A DNA stretch of 64,000 bases, from assembly GCA_963691815.1 (NCBI GenBank), contig OY829648.1:18319021-18383020 (forward strand), given 5' to 3'. The DNA is from Echiichthys vipera. Its lineage: Eukaryota > Chordata > Actinopteri > Perciformes > Trachinidae. Positions 1-21,435 of this stretch are shown piece after piece; position 1 is the first letter of the stretch; each line of letters starts with the position of its first letter. The notes beneath the pieces are model-generated. The model did not search any database, was not told where the DNA came from, and saw only the letters and a list, made by a program, of their open reading frames with translations. Made by a program: the position numbers and the translations under genes.

Positions 1-492
1 CTCTGTACATTTGCTGTGCTTTGATTTTTTTCCTAATTACTGGGGAAGAATAGCATATTTTATGAATGCATTATAATCTCAGTGAAATAAGAGGCATTTG
101 GAAAAATTGCACATCATTTACGAGAGTACCAATGCATAGAGGGGACACATTATGCAGTTGCAGTCCAGAAAAACAGCAAGTAACTGCCAAGTGCTGCACT
201 ATAATAGATTGACCTCTTTCATTGACCTTAAATGCATCAAACTGCTTCACATACTGCCCCCACTGCCTGTGCTTGCAAGCTTTGCTATTATACTACTTAC
301 TTAAGGGATGTACAACAGACACCCGAACCAAGTCCAAATTCAAACCTTGCGCTGGAACAGTACACACAGTTTGCTTGTATAATAGTACGGTAGTTTCCTG
401 CCCTGCCTGCAGTATACTGATCGTTCAGAAGCAGCGACTATGCCGAAAGGTAATCTAATACTCTTGGGTGTATATATGTGTGTGTGTTCTAG

Positions 493-2129
493 ACCAGATT
501 CTGCAGATGGCTTCCTGTCCCCGAGTCGCTCCAGCAGCAGAAATGGAGAAAAGGACTGGGAAAATGGATCCACAACGTCCTCTGTTACATCTAACACAGA
601 GTACACTGGTAGGACAACTTCGTCCTCTAATGCATTTGGCTGTCAATTCAAATGTTAAAACTAGCTGCTAAGTTTAACCTAGTTTTCAGAATAAACATGA
701 TTTCAAGACATAAAGGTAGTAATATCATAAATATAGTTAGCAATGTCTGTATCGTGTGTCATTTTTGTTTCCAGAGCTGCTAATATTAGTAGTAGAGAGT
801 GCCTTTTAATCTTTTAATTTTTTTGGTTTTGTCCAAAGTTAAGTCATGCTCTTGTCTCACTGTCTTTTTTTTAAATCACAACATTAATAGCTCGTTCATT
901 TTTCAGTCCACCCCATAACATTTGGATAGGCTACCAATAGTAGTCTTCATACATGATTTATTAAAAGAAAGAGTAAAAATAGGGGGGAAAGTCTTTGCCA
1001 TTGCTGGAGTAGTTGCCATAACAACAGTCCCATTCTGATGTTCTCTCCTCTACTCTCATTCAGGACCTAAGTTATACAAGGAGCCCAGTGCCAAATCTAA
1101 CAAGCACATCATCCAGAACGCTCTGTCCCACTGCTGCCTCGCAGGCAAGGTCAATGAGGGGCAAAAGAACAAGATCCTGGAGGTAACGGCATCAAGCTTT
1201 AATGATGTTGTTCTATACACTTGCAGGGTCAGGGTGTCCTGGTGGCTCGACTAACATAAAGGTATCATGTATTCAAGTAATGGGGAAGTTGTTTCACAAT
1301 TTAAAAAAAAAAAAAAAAAGCCTGCAAGACATTAAATGTAAAAATGCAGGGATTTAATTGACTTTAACCGTTGCTGAACATTAATTGAAGAAAAGCAGCA
1401 ATGTAGAATGACTGGAATTAATTTGTGAATGAACACAGTATTTTAATTAAAAGAAAAAGTAAATGTACATTATACTGAATTTATTGAGGTAAAATTTGAG
1501 CTTTTGAGCTAGCATTAATGAGGAAACAGGCTAAATTTAAAATAAAGGTCTGGTTCTCTGAGAGAGATATTGAGGTAAATAAAATAAACCATTTCAGAAT
1601 TTACATTTTGAGGGATTTAATTTCAAAAACCCTTCTATCACAGTGATCTAAAATACATGTTTAGATCATGTTCAAGATCTAAATCAAAGGGCAGACAGAG
1701 AGATAGCTTAACTTGTGCTTGTACGAGTTCAAAGAATTAGTCAAATATCACCAATAGCTTATGTATAGAATACATGACCTTCATACTCTATCTAATGAGC
1801 TTTTTCTCCCCTGACATTATCAGGAAATGGAGAAATCAGGGGCCAACAACTTCTTGGTTTTGTTCCGAGACGGCGGCTGCCAGTTCCGCTCCCTCTACAC
1901 GTGCTGTCCCGAGATGGAGGAGATCAACAAGCTGACGGGCATCGGCCCCAAGAGCATCACGCGCAAGATGATCGACGGTCTCTACAAATACAACTCGGAC
2001 AAGAAGCAGTTCAGCCAGATACCAGCCAAGACCATGTCGGCCAGCGTGGATGCGGTGACGATCCACAGCCATCTCTGGCACACCAAGAAGCCAGCTACCC
2101 CTAAAAAAGTAGTGCCTGCCCAGTCCTAA
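493..2129 (+). CDS. camsap2: CAMSAP2, C-terminal part (CKK domain), partial gene
   Basis: Three terminal coding exons are visible: 493-608, 1064-1182 and 1824-2129 (TAA 2127-2129). Each has a clean AG acceptor and GT donor, and the frame is continuous for 179 codons. The first exon encodes a Ser-rich linker (GFLSPSRSSSRNGEKDWEN). The next two encode the CKK domain, from about YTGPKLYKEPSAKSN to the C-terminal TPKK tail. CKK domains bind and stabilise microtubule minus ends. Among family members the residues GQKNKILEEMEKS, LTGIGPKSIT and TIHSHLW fit CAMSAP2 better than CAMSAP1 or CAMSAP3 as I recall them; teleosts may have an a or b copy, which I cannot tell. The upstream exons (CH domain, coiled coils) lie outside the window. 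No coding exon is recognisable in 1-492. The next gene, wdr47, is on the same strand. Confidence 0.93.
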
Positions 2130-2856
2130 TGGAACTTGATACCCCAAACATCACCTTTCCCCCGCTCAAATGGAACATAACCATTTCAATTTGCACTTCA
2201 CTGTACATATCCATGAAGATTCAAGCACCTGCAATGCCAGTTAGATGAATGCATATTTGTCTAATTAATGTTTGTTTGTTTTTTTCCCTCTCATTGCATT
2301 CCTGTCCTACTTACTCTGGACTGGAATGATAGGAATCAAAGATTATGAACAACTGGAATGTATGCTTATCACTTCTGTGTTTTTAGAGATTGTCATGTTT
2401 GAGTCAAATTATGGAGGCATGTGTGAGCGTCATTTTTGGTTTCCTATGTGCCAAACGTCAAAAAAGAGACAATATGAATGCCAGGACATTTTACTGAAGC
2501 ACTGAATGTTTTTAATTGATGTACAGATTGATTATGGTTTGCATTATCTTGTTTACGTGTGGCCTTATGCACATGTAGTTTTAGCGTGTGAGTGAAATGA
2601 GGTGATTTTAAAACAGCGTATGCAGGGGCTTTTTTTTTGTATTTGGAAGAACACTTTTTTCTTCATCTCTGTGGGTAAACAGTTTGTATATTAAGGTATT
2701 TAAAACTACAAAGGGCCAAAAAACTAATGCATACAGCTAGTGTTAGCCACGCAGTACACGTGTGTGTTCAACTCAACAAAGCTAAGCGGTTTCAGCTTTT
2801 TTCAGAACCCTTTTTCGAGAAAGTGATTTTAAAGAATGCAGGGCGTTACTGTAGAT

Positions 2857-3106
2857 CACTGGTTCTCAGCCTGCAGGTCGGGACACCTGCAGTCAATTTG
2901 AGCTATAATGTAGGACGTGTGAAAAAATATATTTCTAATAATCAAATATGCTGTCATGTTTGTAAATGTTGTTACATTCCTTTTTCTCATAATATACAGA
3001 AATAGTTGCAACCTCAAGATGACAAAAAGTAAAATCGAAAATAAAAATAATCCATGTGGTCAACCATGTGGTTTTCCGACAAGACTGAAAAGGTTGAGAA
3101 CCAGTG
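2857..3106. mobile_element. hAT-like MITE (CACTGGTTCTCA ends)
   Basis: The stretch starts CACTGGTTCTCAGCC and ends AGGTTGAGAACCAGTG, forming imperfect terminal inverted repeats. It is flanked by 8-bp near-duplicates (CTGTAGAT at 2849-2856, TTGTAGAT at 3107-3114). An 8-bp duplication and C/TAG..G ends are typical of non-autonomous hAT elements. About 250 bp, no coding capacity. Confidence 0.75.
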
Positions 3107-3377
3107 TTGTAGATCACTGCTGCTAGTTCACAGCAGATCTGTGAACAAATAAAACCGCTCAGTATTTTATTTGTATTGTTAAATACTGCCTACTGCACAG
3201 TGCACAAATACAAATACACTCTCACCTACTGGTATCAGGAATATGACTCAATTCCAAGACATACTGACATTCTGTTCAAAATTAAATTGTTGTAGTAGCA
3301 CTGTCTTGACAGTATTAAATTCTTCAGATTCACACCGGGCTTACTTATCTTTTATCTGCACTTACGATACTCTAAGG

Positions 3378-3685
3378 CAGTGATACTCAGTTTATGGCTT
3401 TGGCTCGCAATAGGGTGCTGGGTGGCCCACTAACCATTTTCTAACGGTTTAAATTATGAAAATAAACTAATTCACACTTGGAAATGCATTTTGTGCTTTG
3501 AATGTAAATACACATATAAAAAAGCATACAAATAGAGCAAAGAAAGAAATAAGTTATGGGCCATTTAAAGTGTATTCATTTTATCTGATAAATATTATTA
3601 ATGTTTGTTAATAATTTGGGCCCTGGCCTCTTGTAATTTTGCAAAAGTGGGCCCCGGTCAAAGTTTGATGGGTTGAGTATCATTG
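3378..3685. mobile_element. hAT-like MITE (CAGTGATACTCA ends)
   Basis: The left end CAGTGATACTCA and the right end TGAGTATCATTG are near-perfect inverted repeats. The flanks CTCTAAGG (3370-3377) and CTCTGAGG (3686-3693) form an 8-bp target duplication with one mismatch. About 308 bp, AT-rich, noncoding. It is a different family from the element 270 bp upstream. Confidence 0.78.
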
Positions 3686-4532
3686 CTCTGAGGCACTTCT
3701 GGAAAAAGCATCCAACAAACACTAAATATAGTGAACATTGTGCATACATACAAAGTTTAGATTGCTGATGAGGTAAAAAATAAATTGCTCTGTTATTCAA
3801 AATAGTCATAAGAAAGCCTGTTATACAGTACATCACAGATAGTATTGCCAGATTCATTAAAATGGTCAAATTTTTACTGCAGTTGTCATCAGTTGCTCTT
3901 ATGTAACACAAATGTGTGTTGACCCAAACTAGGCATTTTGTGAAAAGTGTATAATAGCAGTGTATTCATCTGTTTCCAACAGATGCAACATGTCCTGAAT
4001 AGGCCAGATATATAGTCATTTTATTTGATTTATTTTATTTGTTTTTGTTATTAGGAGAATGAATTTCAAGAAATAATGCAAGCCAGATCCTTTTTGCTGC
4101 ATACGGGTAGAGATTCGCCACAGAGTTTCCTTGGTGTTCCTTTTGCCACCAAATGTCAAATCCACACCATTTGCAGGTACGATTTCCAACATAAAAAAAA
4201 CAATCTGCTAAAATGGTGAATTTGTTTTCAACTGGGGGGGTTTCTGACCAAAACAGAGCATGTACATGTCTTTGAAGATGTAATCTAGTATGACGAGTGT
4301 TTCTCTGTTGTTTATTAGAAGGGTTTGTCCACAGAAGCTCTGCCCACCTGCTTATGGCTGTTTAAGGCCAAGGTAAACGGTTATTTAAACTGTAATGATA
4401 TTGTACAGTGTGTTCATGTGAACTCATACCTATTCACTATGATGACTTTGTTTTGTTTGTCAGACGCTGTGCTGTCATTTAACATATTGCTGAATGTTTC
4501 TTTTTTTTCTTTCTTTTTTGGCATTCAATAAA

Positions 4533-5820
4533 ACTAAGCATGGCCTCAGCATTTACTGTATGTGGTGTTACTGTAAACACAAAAAGTATTTTAAAGGAGG
4601 AAAGGATCAATCACAGGCGAATTGAAAGAAAAGGGTAGATATTATTTCTATGGTTTTATTTTGTAATGATTGATGATAATGATTAAGAGGTATGAATACA
4701 ATATGGAATATCACATGGAAATATTCTACTTTTTTCTGACAGCGTTGCAGAAAAATAAAACTTGTAAAAAACTAATCACAGAGGTATATTTTGAATTTCT
4801 TAATGGACAAGCCAGCTATGCCAATGTATGGTTCTTAATATTATCAATCGGGATCTACATTGACAATGGTGCTGCACTGAGGTCTAGTTGGACTTAAATG
4901 GAAAGCTCCTTGCAAAGGCGTCCCATTGTCTTTTATCAAACATTGTAGAATTAAGTGGAGTATGAATTCATTTAAACTCATTAAGCATGCAGTTGAACCA
5001 GTAGCAAGATTGGATTACCAATCAGACAAAGCCCCAAAATCTGTACCACAGATATACAACATAGGATTAGAGGGCCTTCCCACTTTCTTATGGCTGACTC
5101 CCAGTGCCCTTGATTGATCACACCCATTTACAAACTATGTCTTGATTTGAACTCAGCTACATATCTGTAACGTTTTGTGATTGTATGCACGATTGCAATG
5201 TTATCACAGTGAAAATCTTAAACAAACAATCCAAATCTAACCGCAGACAGACAGACAGACATACTGTAGAAACACCTAGGAAAAAAGACCTCAAAACGAC
5301 CTAATTCTGCTATGATGACACACCAAATCGGCATTGCTGCTGTGGCTGGTAACAACTGATGTGTACAAGAACAAGACTTAAAAAAGCATGTCCAGTAAAA
5401 ATAAAAAAAGGGGTAAAAGTGGTTTGTGAAATCTTAACGAGGAAATGCATTCAGCATTCTAATTGTATTTGGCTTAATAGATTTTTACTATCATTTTCCA
5501 ACTTTGGGGTATTTCTATGGCATTGGCTGCTATGAATCTGAATGGTGGTTTCCCACAATTTTAACTGACCAGAATTAATTTAACTTTGGATATCGCCCAT
5601 TAGCTAATAGCTAGCTAATGGGCGATATCTAGCTAACGTTCATGCTAAAAATTGTAGTTTATGGTATTTACCAAACGTAAGCAAAAAATAGAGCAAACAG
5701 AATCACATTACACAAATTATTATTTAGTTTTTGTGGTTTATTTTCATATATATTTTCTTACTCTGTCCCTCTCCATCAGTTGAAAGTAGTTGTTTTATGG
5801 CTGTGTTGTAGGTGTGAGCG
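4533..5820. other. Intergenic stretch between camsap2 and wdr47
   Basis: AT-rich DNA without a credible gene. It contains a short CAGA run near 5246-5262 and a perfect hairpin at 5589-5629. I see nothing else that can be named. Confidence 0.5.
5589..5629. repeat. Perfect 18-bp hairpin, 5-nt loop
   Basis: GATATCGCCCATTAGCTA at 5589-5606 is followed by loop ATAGC (5607-5611) and its exact reverse complement at 5612-5629. No mismatch in the stem. It lies about 200 bp upstream of the wdr47 promoter region. Confidence 0.9.
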
Positions 5821-6055
5821 CAGGGCGTCACGTCATCACTACAGTTGATTGGTGGTTTGCGGCTGCGTCCGCATGGCAACCGGGAGCTGTGTACCAGAAA
5901 GAGGGCAGAAGGGACCTAACTGGAGACGCAGACTGGGATTCTAACGCATAGACGGCTCTTTCCTGTCCTCTTCTTCGTAGATACGGGTACGTTTTGGAGA
6001 CTGCAGACGGACTGGAGCGGCTTTAATGCGGCGTGTTGTTGGCGCAGACTGACAG
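5821..6055 (+). promoter_or_regulatory. wdr47: wdr47 promoter and 5' noncoding exon, CpG-rich
   Basis: Base composition turns GC- and CpG-rich here, unlike the AT-rich flanks. Visible sites: a near-CRE TCACGTCA (5828-5835), an inverted CCAAT box ATTGG (5848-5852), and GTCCGCATGGCAAC (5867-5880), which has a perfect right half and weak left half of an RFX X-box. No TATA box is evident. A donor, GACAG followed by GTGAGG, ends a probable noncoding first exon at 6055. The transcription start is not defined by sequence alone. Confidence 0.6.
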
Positions 6056-7393
6056 GTGAGGAGTTGGCACGGATTCACGGCGGCGTGTTTTAGCCTGTAA
6101 CCTTCCGCTGGTGTAATGTTAGCCATGCGCAATACTCTGTGCATTAGAGAGAAAATGAATGACTTTGATATCTTCTGTTGTTCTGCATTGCCGGTCCTCT
6201 GAACTTACTGTGTGCCAGTGTGAGCTACGTGCTGTCAAGCTCAAGTAAACAAGGTGTGTATGAGCACAGATAAAGTGCTGAGGCTGTCAGGTTTGGGCCG
6301 CAGACCTGCGGCTGTTACATCCAGGACCGGGAGCTGGATGTTGTTTTCTGTGTGCAGGGACGGAGGAACAGGGCGGTGTCACCGGCTGCTCTGCCTCCTG
6401 CACACACACACACACCCGGAGGCATGATGCTCTCTCAGCCTCTTACTGCACACCGGGCGAGCGGGTGATGAATGCATAATGAAGATCCCTAAATGTCTTT
6501 GTGTAGCTCCCTATGTGGTGTTGCTGTGATTAACCATTTACAAACCGACCTAAGTTCATCCTAAGATATGTCTTACTAAGATCATAGGAAAATACCTACT
6601 GTAATGTGCAGTAGTATTATGGTGTGTAGTGTAGACTCCCCCCCCCCCCCCCCAAGAATATTATGGATGCTACAGCACCATACTATTAATCTTATATTAC
6701 ACAAATGCTACTTCTGAAAGTTGAATAAATACCAGAGAGCTCAATAAACTCACTTTAAAGTTACTATTTAGGTGCACAGGGACACCAGCAGCTCCTGTAG
6801 AAGTGTTGATACTACATTATATTTAAAACATCCGGTCAGTGTTGTTACTGAGCAGCTGGACACACATTGTATTGTATTGTTGTGTGTAAACCAGTGGGCG
6901 TCAGTGCGGAGTGGAAGTGTTGTCAGTGTTTACATCATTAACATTGATCTTAAACCGTTAAGCTGTCTGGGAACCCTCTCAGCTCATTTTACACACACAT
7001 CTCTAACCACACAGTGACCGATAATGCTGTATATTAAGTGCTCCACATCAGAAAAATGCATTACCACAACTTTCCTACCATGTTTCTTAAATCTATTAAC
7101 TAAACTACCTTTGGACCAAGCAACGACCAATTGCATGATAATAACGCTGTGAGAGTCCTGCAGTTTTAAAATGATTATCTTAGTCACACAGAAACCAAAT
7201 ACTAAATATTGTTAGTTCAACAAACCAGGTCAAAGTTGTTTTCTGGTGTAAAATCAAGCAATTTAATTGGCATCATTTCCCTGAAATTATAGATATGCAT
7301 TTTTAAAATGAAACTCTTTGAATTCAGGTTATGAATCGTAAGCTTAAGCATTTTTCTTTTGTTCATCTCCTCTTCCCTCTTTCTGTATTTCAG
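6056..7393 (+). other. wdr47: wdr47 first intron (5'UTR intron)
   Basis: Between the noncoding exon donor at 6056 and the acceptor TATTTCAG ending at 7393. The first 400 bp remain CpG-rich (to about 6470, with a CA run near 6405), then AT-rich DNA with a C homopolymer near 6641-6655. No coding exon seen. Confidence 0.55.
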
Positions 7394-7426
7394 CCAGCTG
7401 AAAGCTGCCACCACATGTCTGTAATC

Positions 7427-16008
<8,582 letters not shown>

Positions 16009-16212
16009 ACCACTCACTGGAGAAACACTGGTTAACAGCAGCAGCAGCAGGAAGCACAAGAATACAGCGTCCCCACATCCCAGCATGGGGTCAACTAACT
16101 GCTGCGGTGCGTGTTTATGTGCATGCATACCGTGAGCATCAATATGTTTTTATGCTGATCAGTTTAGAGCTAACTGAGTATGTGTGTGTGCGTGTGCGTG
16201 TGCGTGTGTGCG

Positions 16213-16278
<66 letters not shown>

Positions 16279-18105
16279 TGCGTTTGTATGTCAGGACTCT
16301 GACAATATGTGTGTAAGTAAAAGAAATTAAAGGAAACTAATGACAACATTTTGCAAATGCTGTCAAAAGACGAAACATGAATTTTAATGTTAATGCTTCT
16401 ATTCAGAACTCTTGTGGCGTTCAGTACCTGTTTAGGTGTGTGTATGTGTTCGCTCAATACCTTTTGTAATTAAAGCAGAAAGTTGAACCTTTTGGAGCCT
16501 ACAAATATGTATTTGGGAAAATATGTAGTTTGAATATAGAGATGACGCCTTTATTGAAAGGCATGAGCAAATTCACCGCAAGCACACCTTCAATTTATTT
16601 TTTTTCTCACAATGCTAAAATACATTGTAGTCAGCTACTGTCAGACCTTGGTACAAAAACACGAAGGTCATTTTGGAAGGATTGTAGAGTTGGATGCAAC
16701 ATAAAGCAGTTGCTGTCTCCGTAGTTACTATAGGAAACAATGAGCTGGACTCTCATATTGTGGAAAGAAGCCATGTTTGGTTATGCATATCATAATGTGC
16801 CTTTTTGTAACATTTGTAGAGATTTTTGGATGTTTGGATTGATTGAGATTATTTATTTGCAGCTTTATTTTGTTATTATCTCATATGCCTTGTCATCTGT
16901 AAATTATTGTAATGTCACTGTAATGCAGAAAAGGAATCACTCACTGGCATTTGTGCACACTTGTAGAATTTCCCAAAGTGTTTCCCCCCTATATCTGTTA
17001 CTGTCGAAAAAAGTGAGAGTAATCGGTACTTTACACAAATGTTGAAAACCTGTTCAGGTTTGGAATTTCAGTGGAAAGTAATTTGTAAATGTGTCTCAGA
17101 CCAAAAATTTAATTTCAGTATTTTCAATGTGTTAAAAAGTCTATGTTCACAGTGCTGGCTGCATTAAATAGCAGATCCCGGTTCATTTTAAAGGACGAGC
17201 CCAGCAAAAGCTTTAGTGCACTAAAAGTACAGAAGTCTGGAGGGGAAACTGAGATTTTTTTTTTCTTGGTGATCCATTTTCCAATGTCCACGTCTGATCT
17301 AAATAGATTTATCTCAGTTTCGGACTTAAAAAGTTATGCATGATCAGTTTTTTTATTTTTCTATTTATCTGCGAAAAAAAGGGGGGGGGGGGGTTTGGCC
17401 AGGTGAATTATTTTTTCCTTCTTTAACTTTTTCTTACATGGAAAACAAAACCTTAGAAAAATGATCAAACATTTTATTTTCACCTAAAACACGGGAGAAA
17501 AATTAGATCTCACTTTCTTCTCAGGGCTTCTGTAAAACAAGTGAATGGGTGAGGAGAAATAAGAGCAGCTATGGTAAGAGCTCAGTCACTGATCACCTTG
17601 TCGTATCACGTTAAAAATTAGGTGATGCGGTATGCAGTTGTTGCCCGCCAAAAACCACAGAAGACAAAGATGCAAGACCATCAAAGAAATTCCAAAAATA
17701 TTAGCAGGCATTTTCCGCAAGTCAAGACAATGGTAACTAATATGGCACTGTAAAGAGAGGAACTGCACAATGTGGAATGCCAAATTTAATCACATCTTCA
17801 ACTTGTACAGATAAGACTTATTTTATCTTCACTTTTACTGAGCACCTATGCAGACACCTGATGGATGTGAGATAAAAGAGGGTATTATGCATCATATGTT
17901 TTACATTATCTGTGACTCACAATTCAGTGTCATTTGAAAACGTGCCGTTTCAAAACAATGTTTGCACCCACAAATATGTAAGGATGGAACTGTCGAGGGG
18001 TCAATGGGGTTCAAACTGTCAAACTAACATGTTGTTTTCTCTTTCGAATAAAATAAGCTGTTTTTAAGTTACACTTTGGAGCTGTAAGTGAAATGATGGA
18101 ATAAA
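16009..18105 (+). other. wdr47: Probable wdr47 3'UTR with proximal and distal poly(A) signals
   Basis: After the stop, ATTAAA at 16469-16474 could give a 0.46-kb 3'UTR, and AATAAA at 18100-18105 a 2.1-kb one. A TG/CG-rich microsatellite lies at 16177-16280, and a G homopolymer near 17380-17395. No coding exon is seen. Use of either site is inference; brain-expressed genes often use long 3'UTRs. Confidence 0.45.
16177..16280. repeat. Interrupted (TG/CG)n microsatellite
   Basis: Alternating purine-pyrimidine tract with TG, CG and TGCG units in the wdr47 3'UTR. Such tracts can adopt Z-DNA. Confidence 0.9.
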
Positions 18106-19751
18106 GATAAGTGTCTTCATGCTGCTTGTTAATGTGCTTGTTGTTTAGCCAAATAATTTAAACTGAAACATTTTGTGTTTTTTAATTTTCCTGCACATAC
18201 ACATATTTTCTGTTCTAGGTACAGTAATTGCCTGCTTATGCATAATGCCTGCCCTGCATACTGCCATCACTGACATGGCTTAAACTGTGTTTTTGTGTGT
18301 GTGTGTGGGGGGGGGGGGGGGGGGGCATGCACGTGGCATTTTGGCAGAAAGAAATATGATGCATTTACTGTAGGTGCCAGGTGTGAACAACTTTGCTGAA
18401 AACGGGGAGAAAGGAATTGAAGATGGGGAGGAATGAGAAGAAAGTGATGCAGGAAACAAAAAGATAGACAAAGTGAGAGGTTAGAGAGACCGAGTGGGTG
18501 ATAGAGGGATGGAAGTTACTGCAGAGGAGAGTGCAAGCAGGGATTTACCATCCCTCACATGCTGCGCTCGATCATTCCCTCTTTTGTGAAGGTGGACAAT
18601 GAGAGCCAGGGGTTCAGGGCTTAAAAAGGATACGGACACTGTCACAAGCCAGCAACCCTGGAGAGACACCGGCCAAACCAGAGGTATAAAAAAAAAATGG
18701 ACTTACACAGAACCTGTTTTTACTGTACTAACTGAAGATACTACAGTACTTTCTTTATGGGGTTTAGAAGGCAAATCAACATCTAAGAAACTGTTTTTGG
18801 AGAACAAGTGGAACTACAAGACAGAAGAGAAGTTTGAAACCTGTGTCTAGGGAAAAAGGTCTTTACACCTAACAAACTAACCCTGGGACACTGGTGTTTA
18901 TTCATGTCGCTTGATGAAAATTGACACATTTTGGGCTTCAGATGTTATCAATCTAATTTGTATGTGATTTTTGTTTAGCAAGGAGTAACGAGAGTTGAGA
19001 ACCAGTGTCATAATCATTGGTTTTGCTGGCTGTGTGACAGGGAGCGACACTGCTGACAGTTCAGTTGCTCGGTATTAGAAGATTACTTTGTTGGGCATAG
19101 AGGGGAATTAGTGGTGAACAATGGCTCTGAACTGCCTGATAGGCAAGGTTATTGTTATACGGCAGTTTGGGTCTAGTACTTTGCTGGCTGTGACCAAATT
19201 CGACAGTGTCACTGAAGGTTGACTTACTCTCTTGTCTAATGTGCGGGGCATGTACAGCATGATTCAAATGTTCACATCAAATCTCTGGATTTTTCTATTT
19301 TATGAATAATGCTCAACAATGATCAGCTGGTAGGCTATTTCCAAAGCCAGAGAAAATGTCTCTTGCTAATTTAAACTTTTTTGAAAAGGGTAAAATTGGT
19401 TCCTTCTGGGCATTTAGTTTTGATGTATGATCAGTCTATTCCGTCTACTCTGATACTAACAGCGAGAAACCTGGCTCAGATATCATAAACACCTATAACT
19501 GATTTTTTCCCTGATCTGTAGCACATCCAAGAAATTGAAGTTTTGTGCCGACCTACAATAACTTCTGAGTTGCTTAAGGACAGATAGGGGAAAGGGAAAA
19601 TGGCTAAGAAATCTGACCTTTGTTATCTTGACTGGACATAGATAATGATGATTTTTTTTTTTGTCACATTCAGAGGATCAATGAGTAAAATATTGGGTAT
19701 GAGGTCTAAACGTTGCACGTTTTCTACCTTGTCTGCTCTTCTCCTGAACAG
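18106..19751 (+). other. Intergenic region and possible lim2 noncoding first exon
   Basis: Contains a G homopolymer at about 18307-18325. A TTAAAAAGG motif near 18621 lies just before a GT donor (CCAGAG followed by GTATAA at about 18683), which could be a short lim2 5'UTR exon. An acceptor (CTGAACAG) ends at 19751, 45 nt before the lim2 ATG, so an upstream noncoding exon is expected. Its exact place is unproven. Confidence 0.35.
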
Positions 19752-19796
19752 TTGCTGAATGTTTAGGAGGACAGTGTTTCCCCGGGCTTCTCCAAG

Positions 19797-21361
19797 ATGC
19801 TGTATACTTTAGCGGGAGGGGGCACGCTCTGCGGCGTGGCCGCCCTCGTGCTTCTCATTGTTTCTACGGCAACGGATTTCTGGATGCAGTATCGATACTC
19901 GGGTAGCTCAGCCAATCAGGGGCTTTGGAGGTTCTGCATCAACCACAAATGCCATGCCCACACCATAACTGTAGGTGAGTACTTCAGAGGTGGCGTTTGG
20001 ACGAGACAAAAGTTTTTCAAAAAATAAAATGTTTTGGACCAAGTGGGTGTTTCTGAGGAAATTCTGATAAAAATAAATGATATCAAGACACTTTCTAATC
20101 AAAGACCAATATCATGCAGGTTTGTCATAGAGAAAAATTTCCAAATAGTTGAGAAGTCCCAGTGAGACTAAAATATCATTAGTTTTGGCAAATCCAGGCC
20201 TAAGTGTAAGAATCTGATTTGCACATGACCCTGACCTTTATTGTTTTCCAGCCTTCTGGGATGCCACACGGGCTTTTATGTTGCTGGCGGTGCTGTGTTG
20301 CTTCGCTGGTGTTGTGCTCGGCCTGAGCGCCTTCACTAATGGCACCAAGAACAGGAGGGTCCGCACAGGGGGCATCGCCCTGGTCCTGTCAGGTAACACA
20401 CACAGTTATCTAGGTCATCACATTATAAACCTAACTGCTCCTCTTCTAGACAGAGTGATTGTTAAATTGAGGAGTAATTGCAGTGAAATCAACAGTCTGT
20501 TGCTTACAAAAAGTGGTTTGTCAGTGCACTTTATAAACAGTCCATGTTGACAGGTTATTGGTTGGCGTTTCTTTTCTGTATCTTGTCTGCTTACTTTCAT
20601 GTTTTACTTTTAAAATTCATCTCACCCTCCATTCTCAGGTTTTCTTGCTCTGCTGGCTTTGGCCATTTACACCGGAGTGACTGTCACTTTCTTTGGCAAA
20701 CGCTTCTTGGACTGGCGCTTTTCCTGGTCCTACATCATCGGATGGGTGGCCATCATTTTGGCTTTTGCAGCAGGTATTGAAATAACTGTATTTAGAATCA
20801 GCTTATCTGTGTATTTTTATTTTGACTGCAGCAGCCTGGATAAGATTATCCAAAAAAGTGCATTGCACATTTTTGGTCAGTAACAAAAACCTTTGGATCT
20901 CTGTAGCGAGTTAGCACACACTTTAAGTGGCTGTGCTAGACACTGTATGATGTATATAGCAATTTTTAAAAAAACAAGCTTTAATTATGTTGTGCAGTGG
21001 CAAAAACTACTTTAGATCAGGTGATTACACAGCAGCCAGGTAAAAAAGCAACTTCTTTTGGTTCCTCTTGTCTTGTTGTACAGTAGGCTAATTCACCAAT
21101 GTAATGCCACTACTGTATGTGTAGATTTGAAAGTTTCGATCTTCAGAAACAGTGATACACATTTAACAATAACATCAACCATGGTAACATAACTTCTTTT
21201 TTTTTAATATCATTTAAGAATGCAGCATTACCAGTTATATTTGGAGGCTACTGTGTTACTTAACTTCTTCTGCTGTTTGGTTTCTTCCAGGTGTGTTTCA
21301 GCTCTGTGCTTACCAGCGAACCACTGCAGAACCTGCTCCTTCAAATAACCCGGACAGCTAA
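19797..21361 (+). CDS. lim2: LIM2-like lens fibre membrane intrinsic protein (MP20 family), complete
   Basis: Four coding exons: 19797-19974, 20252-20392, 20639-20773 and 21291-21361 (TAA 21359-21361). The spliced length is 525 nt, or 174 aa, almost the same as mammalian LIM2 (173 aa). It is a four-pass membrane protein of the PMP22/EMP/claudin superfamily. TM1 is at about residues 5-25 (GGTLCGVAALVLLIVSTATD). The first extracellular loop carries the GLWRFC signature with a following Cys. Further TM segments are at about 65-85, 97-117 and 135-158. Family-specific stretches include AFWDATRAFMLLAVLC, LALAIYTGVTVTFFG and DWRFSWSYIIGWVA. LIM2 is an abundant lens fibre protein linked to fibre-cell junctions and to cataract in mammals. 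Teleosts have several lim2 paralogues, and I cannot tell which this is. AATAAA lies at 21436-21441. Confidence 0.92.
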
Positions 21362-21435
21362 ACAAGATGAAGGGGCAGATTAGCTCCAGGGCTGTTGCAA
21401 TGGATGCCACTGCTGCTTTTGAGTACCTAGATTGG

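Larger units (their letters stand above)
2130..4532 (+). other. Probable camsap2 3'UTR, containing two MITEs
   Basis: No coding sequence follows the camsap2 stop. AATAAA signals occur at 3148-3153 and 4527-4532. The second is followed by GT-rich sequence (around 4558-4570), as expected at a cleavage site, so a 3'UTR of about 2.4 kb is plausible. Two short hAT-like elements are inserted in this stretch (see 2857-3106 and 3378-3685). The UTR length is inference. Confidence 0.4.

Noticed and set aside
1836..2147. 103-codon antisense frame over the last camsap2 exon
   Set aside because: Shadow of a GC-rich coding exon on the opposite strand.
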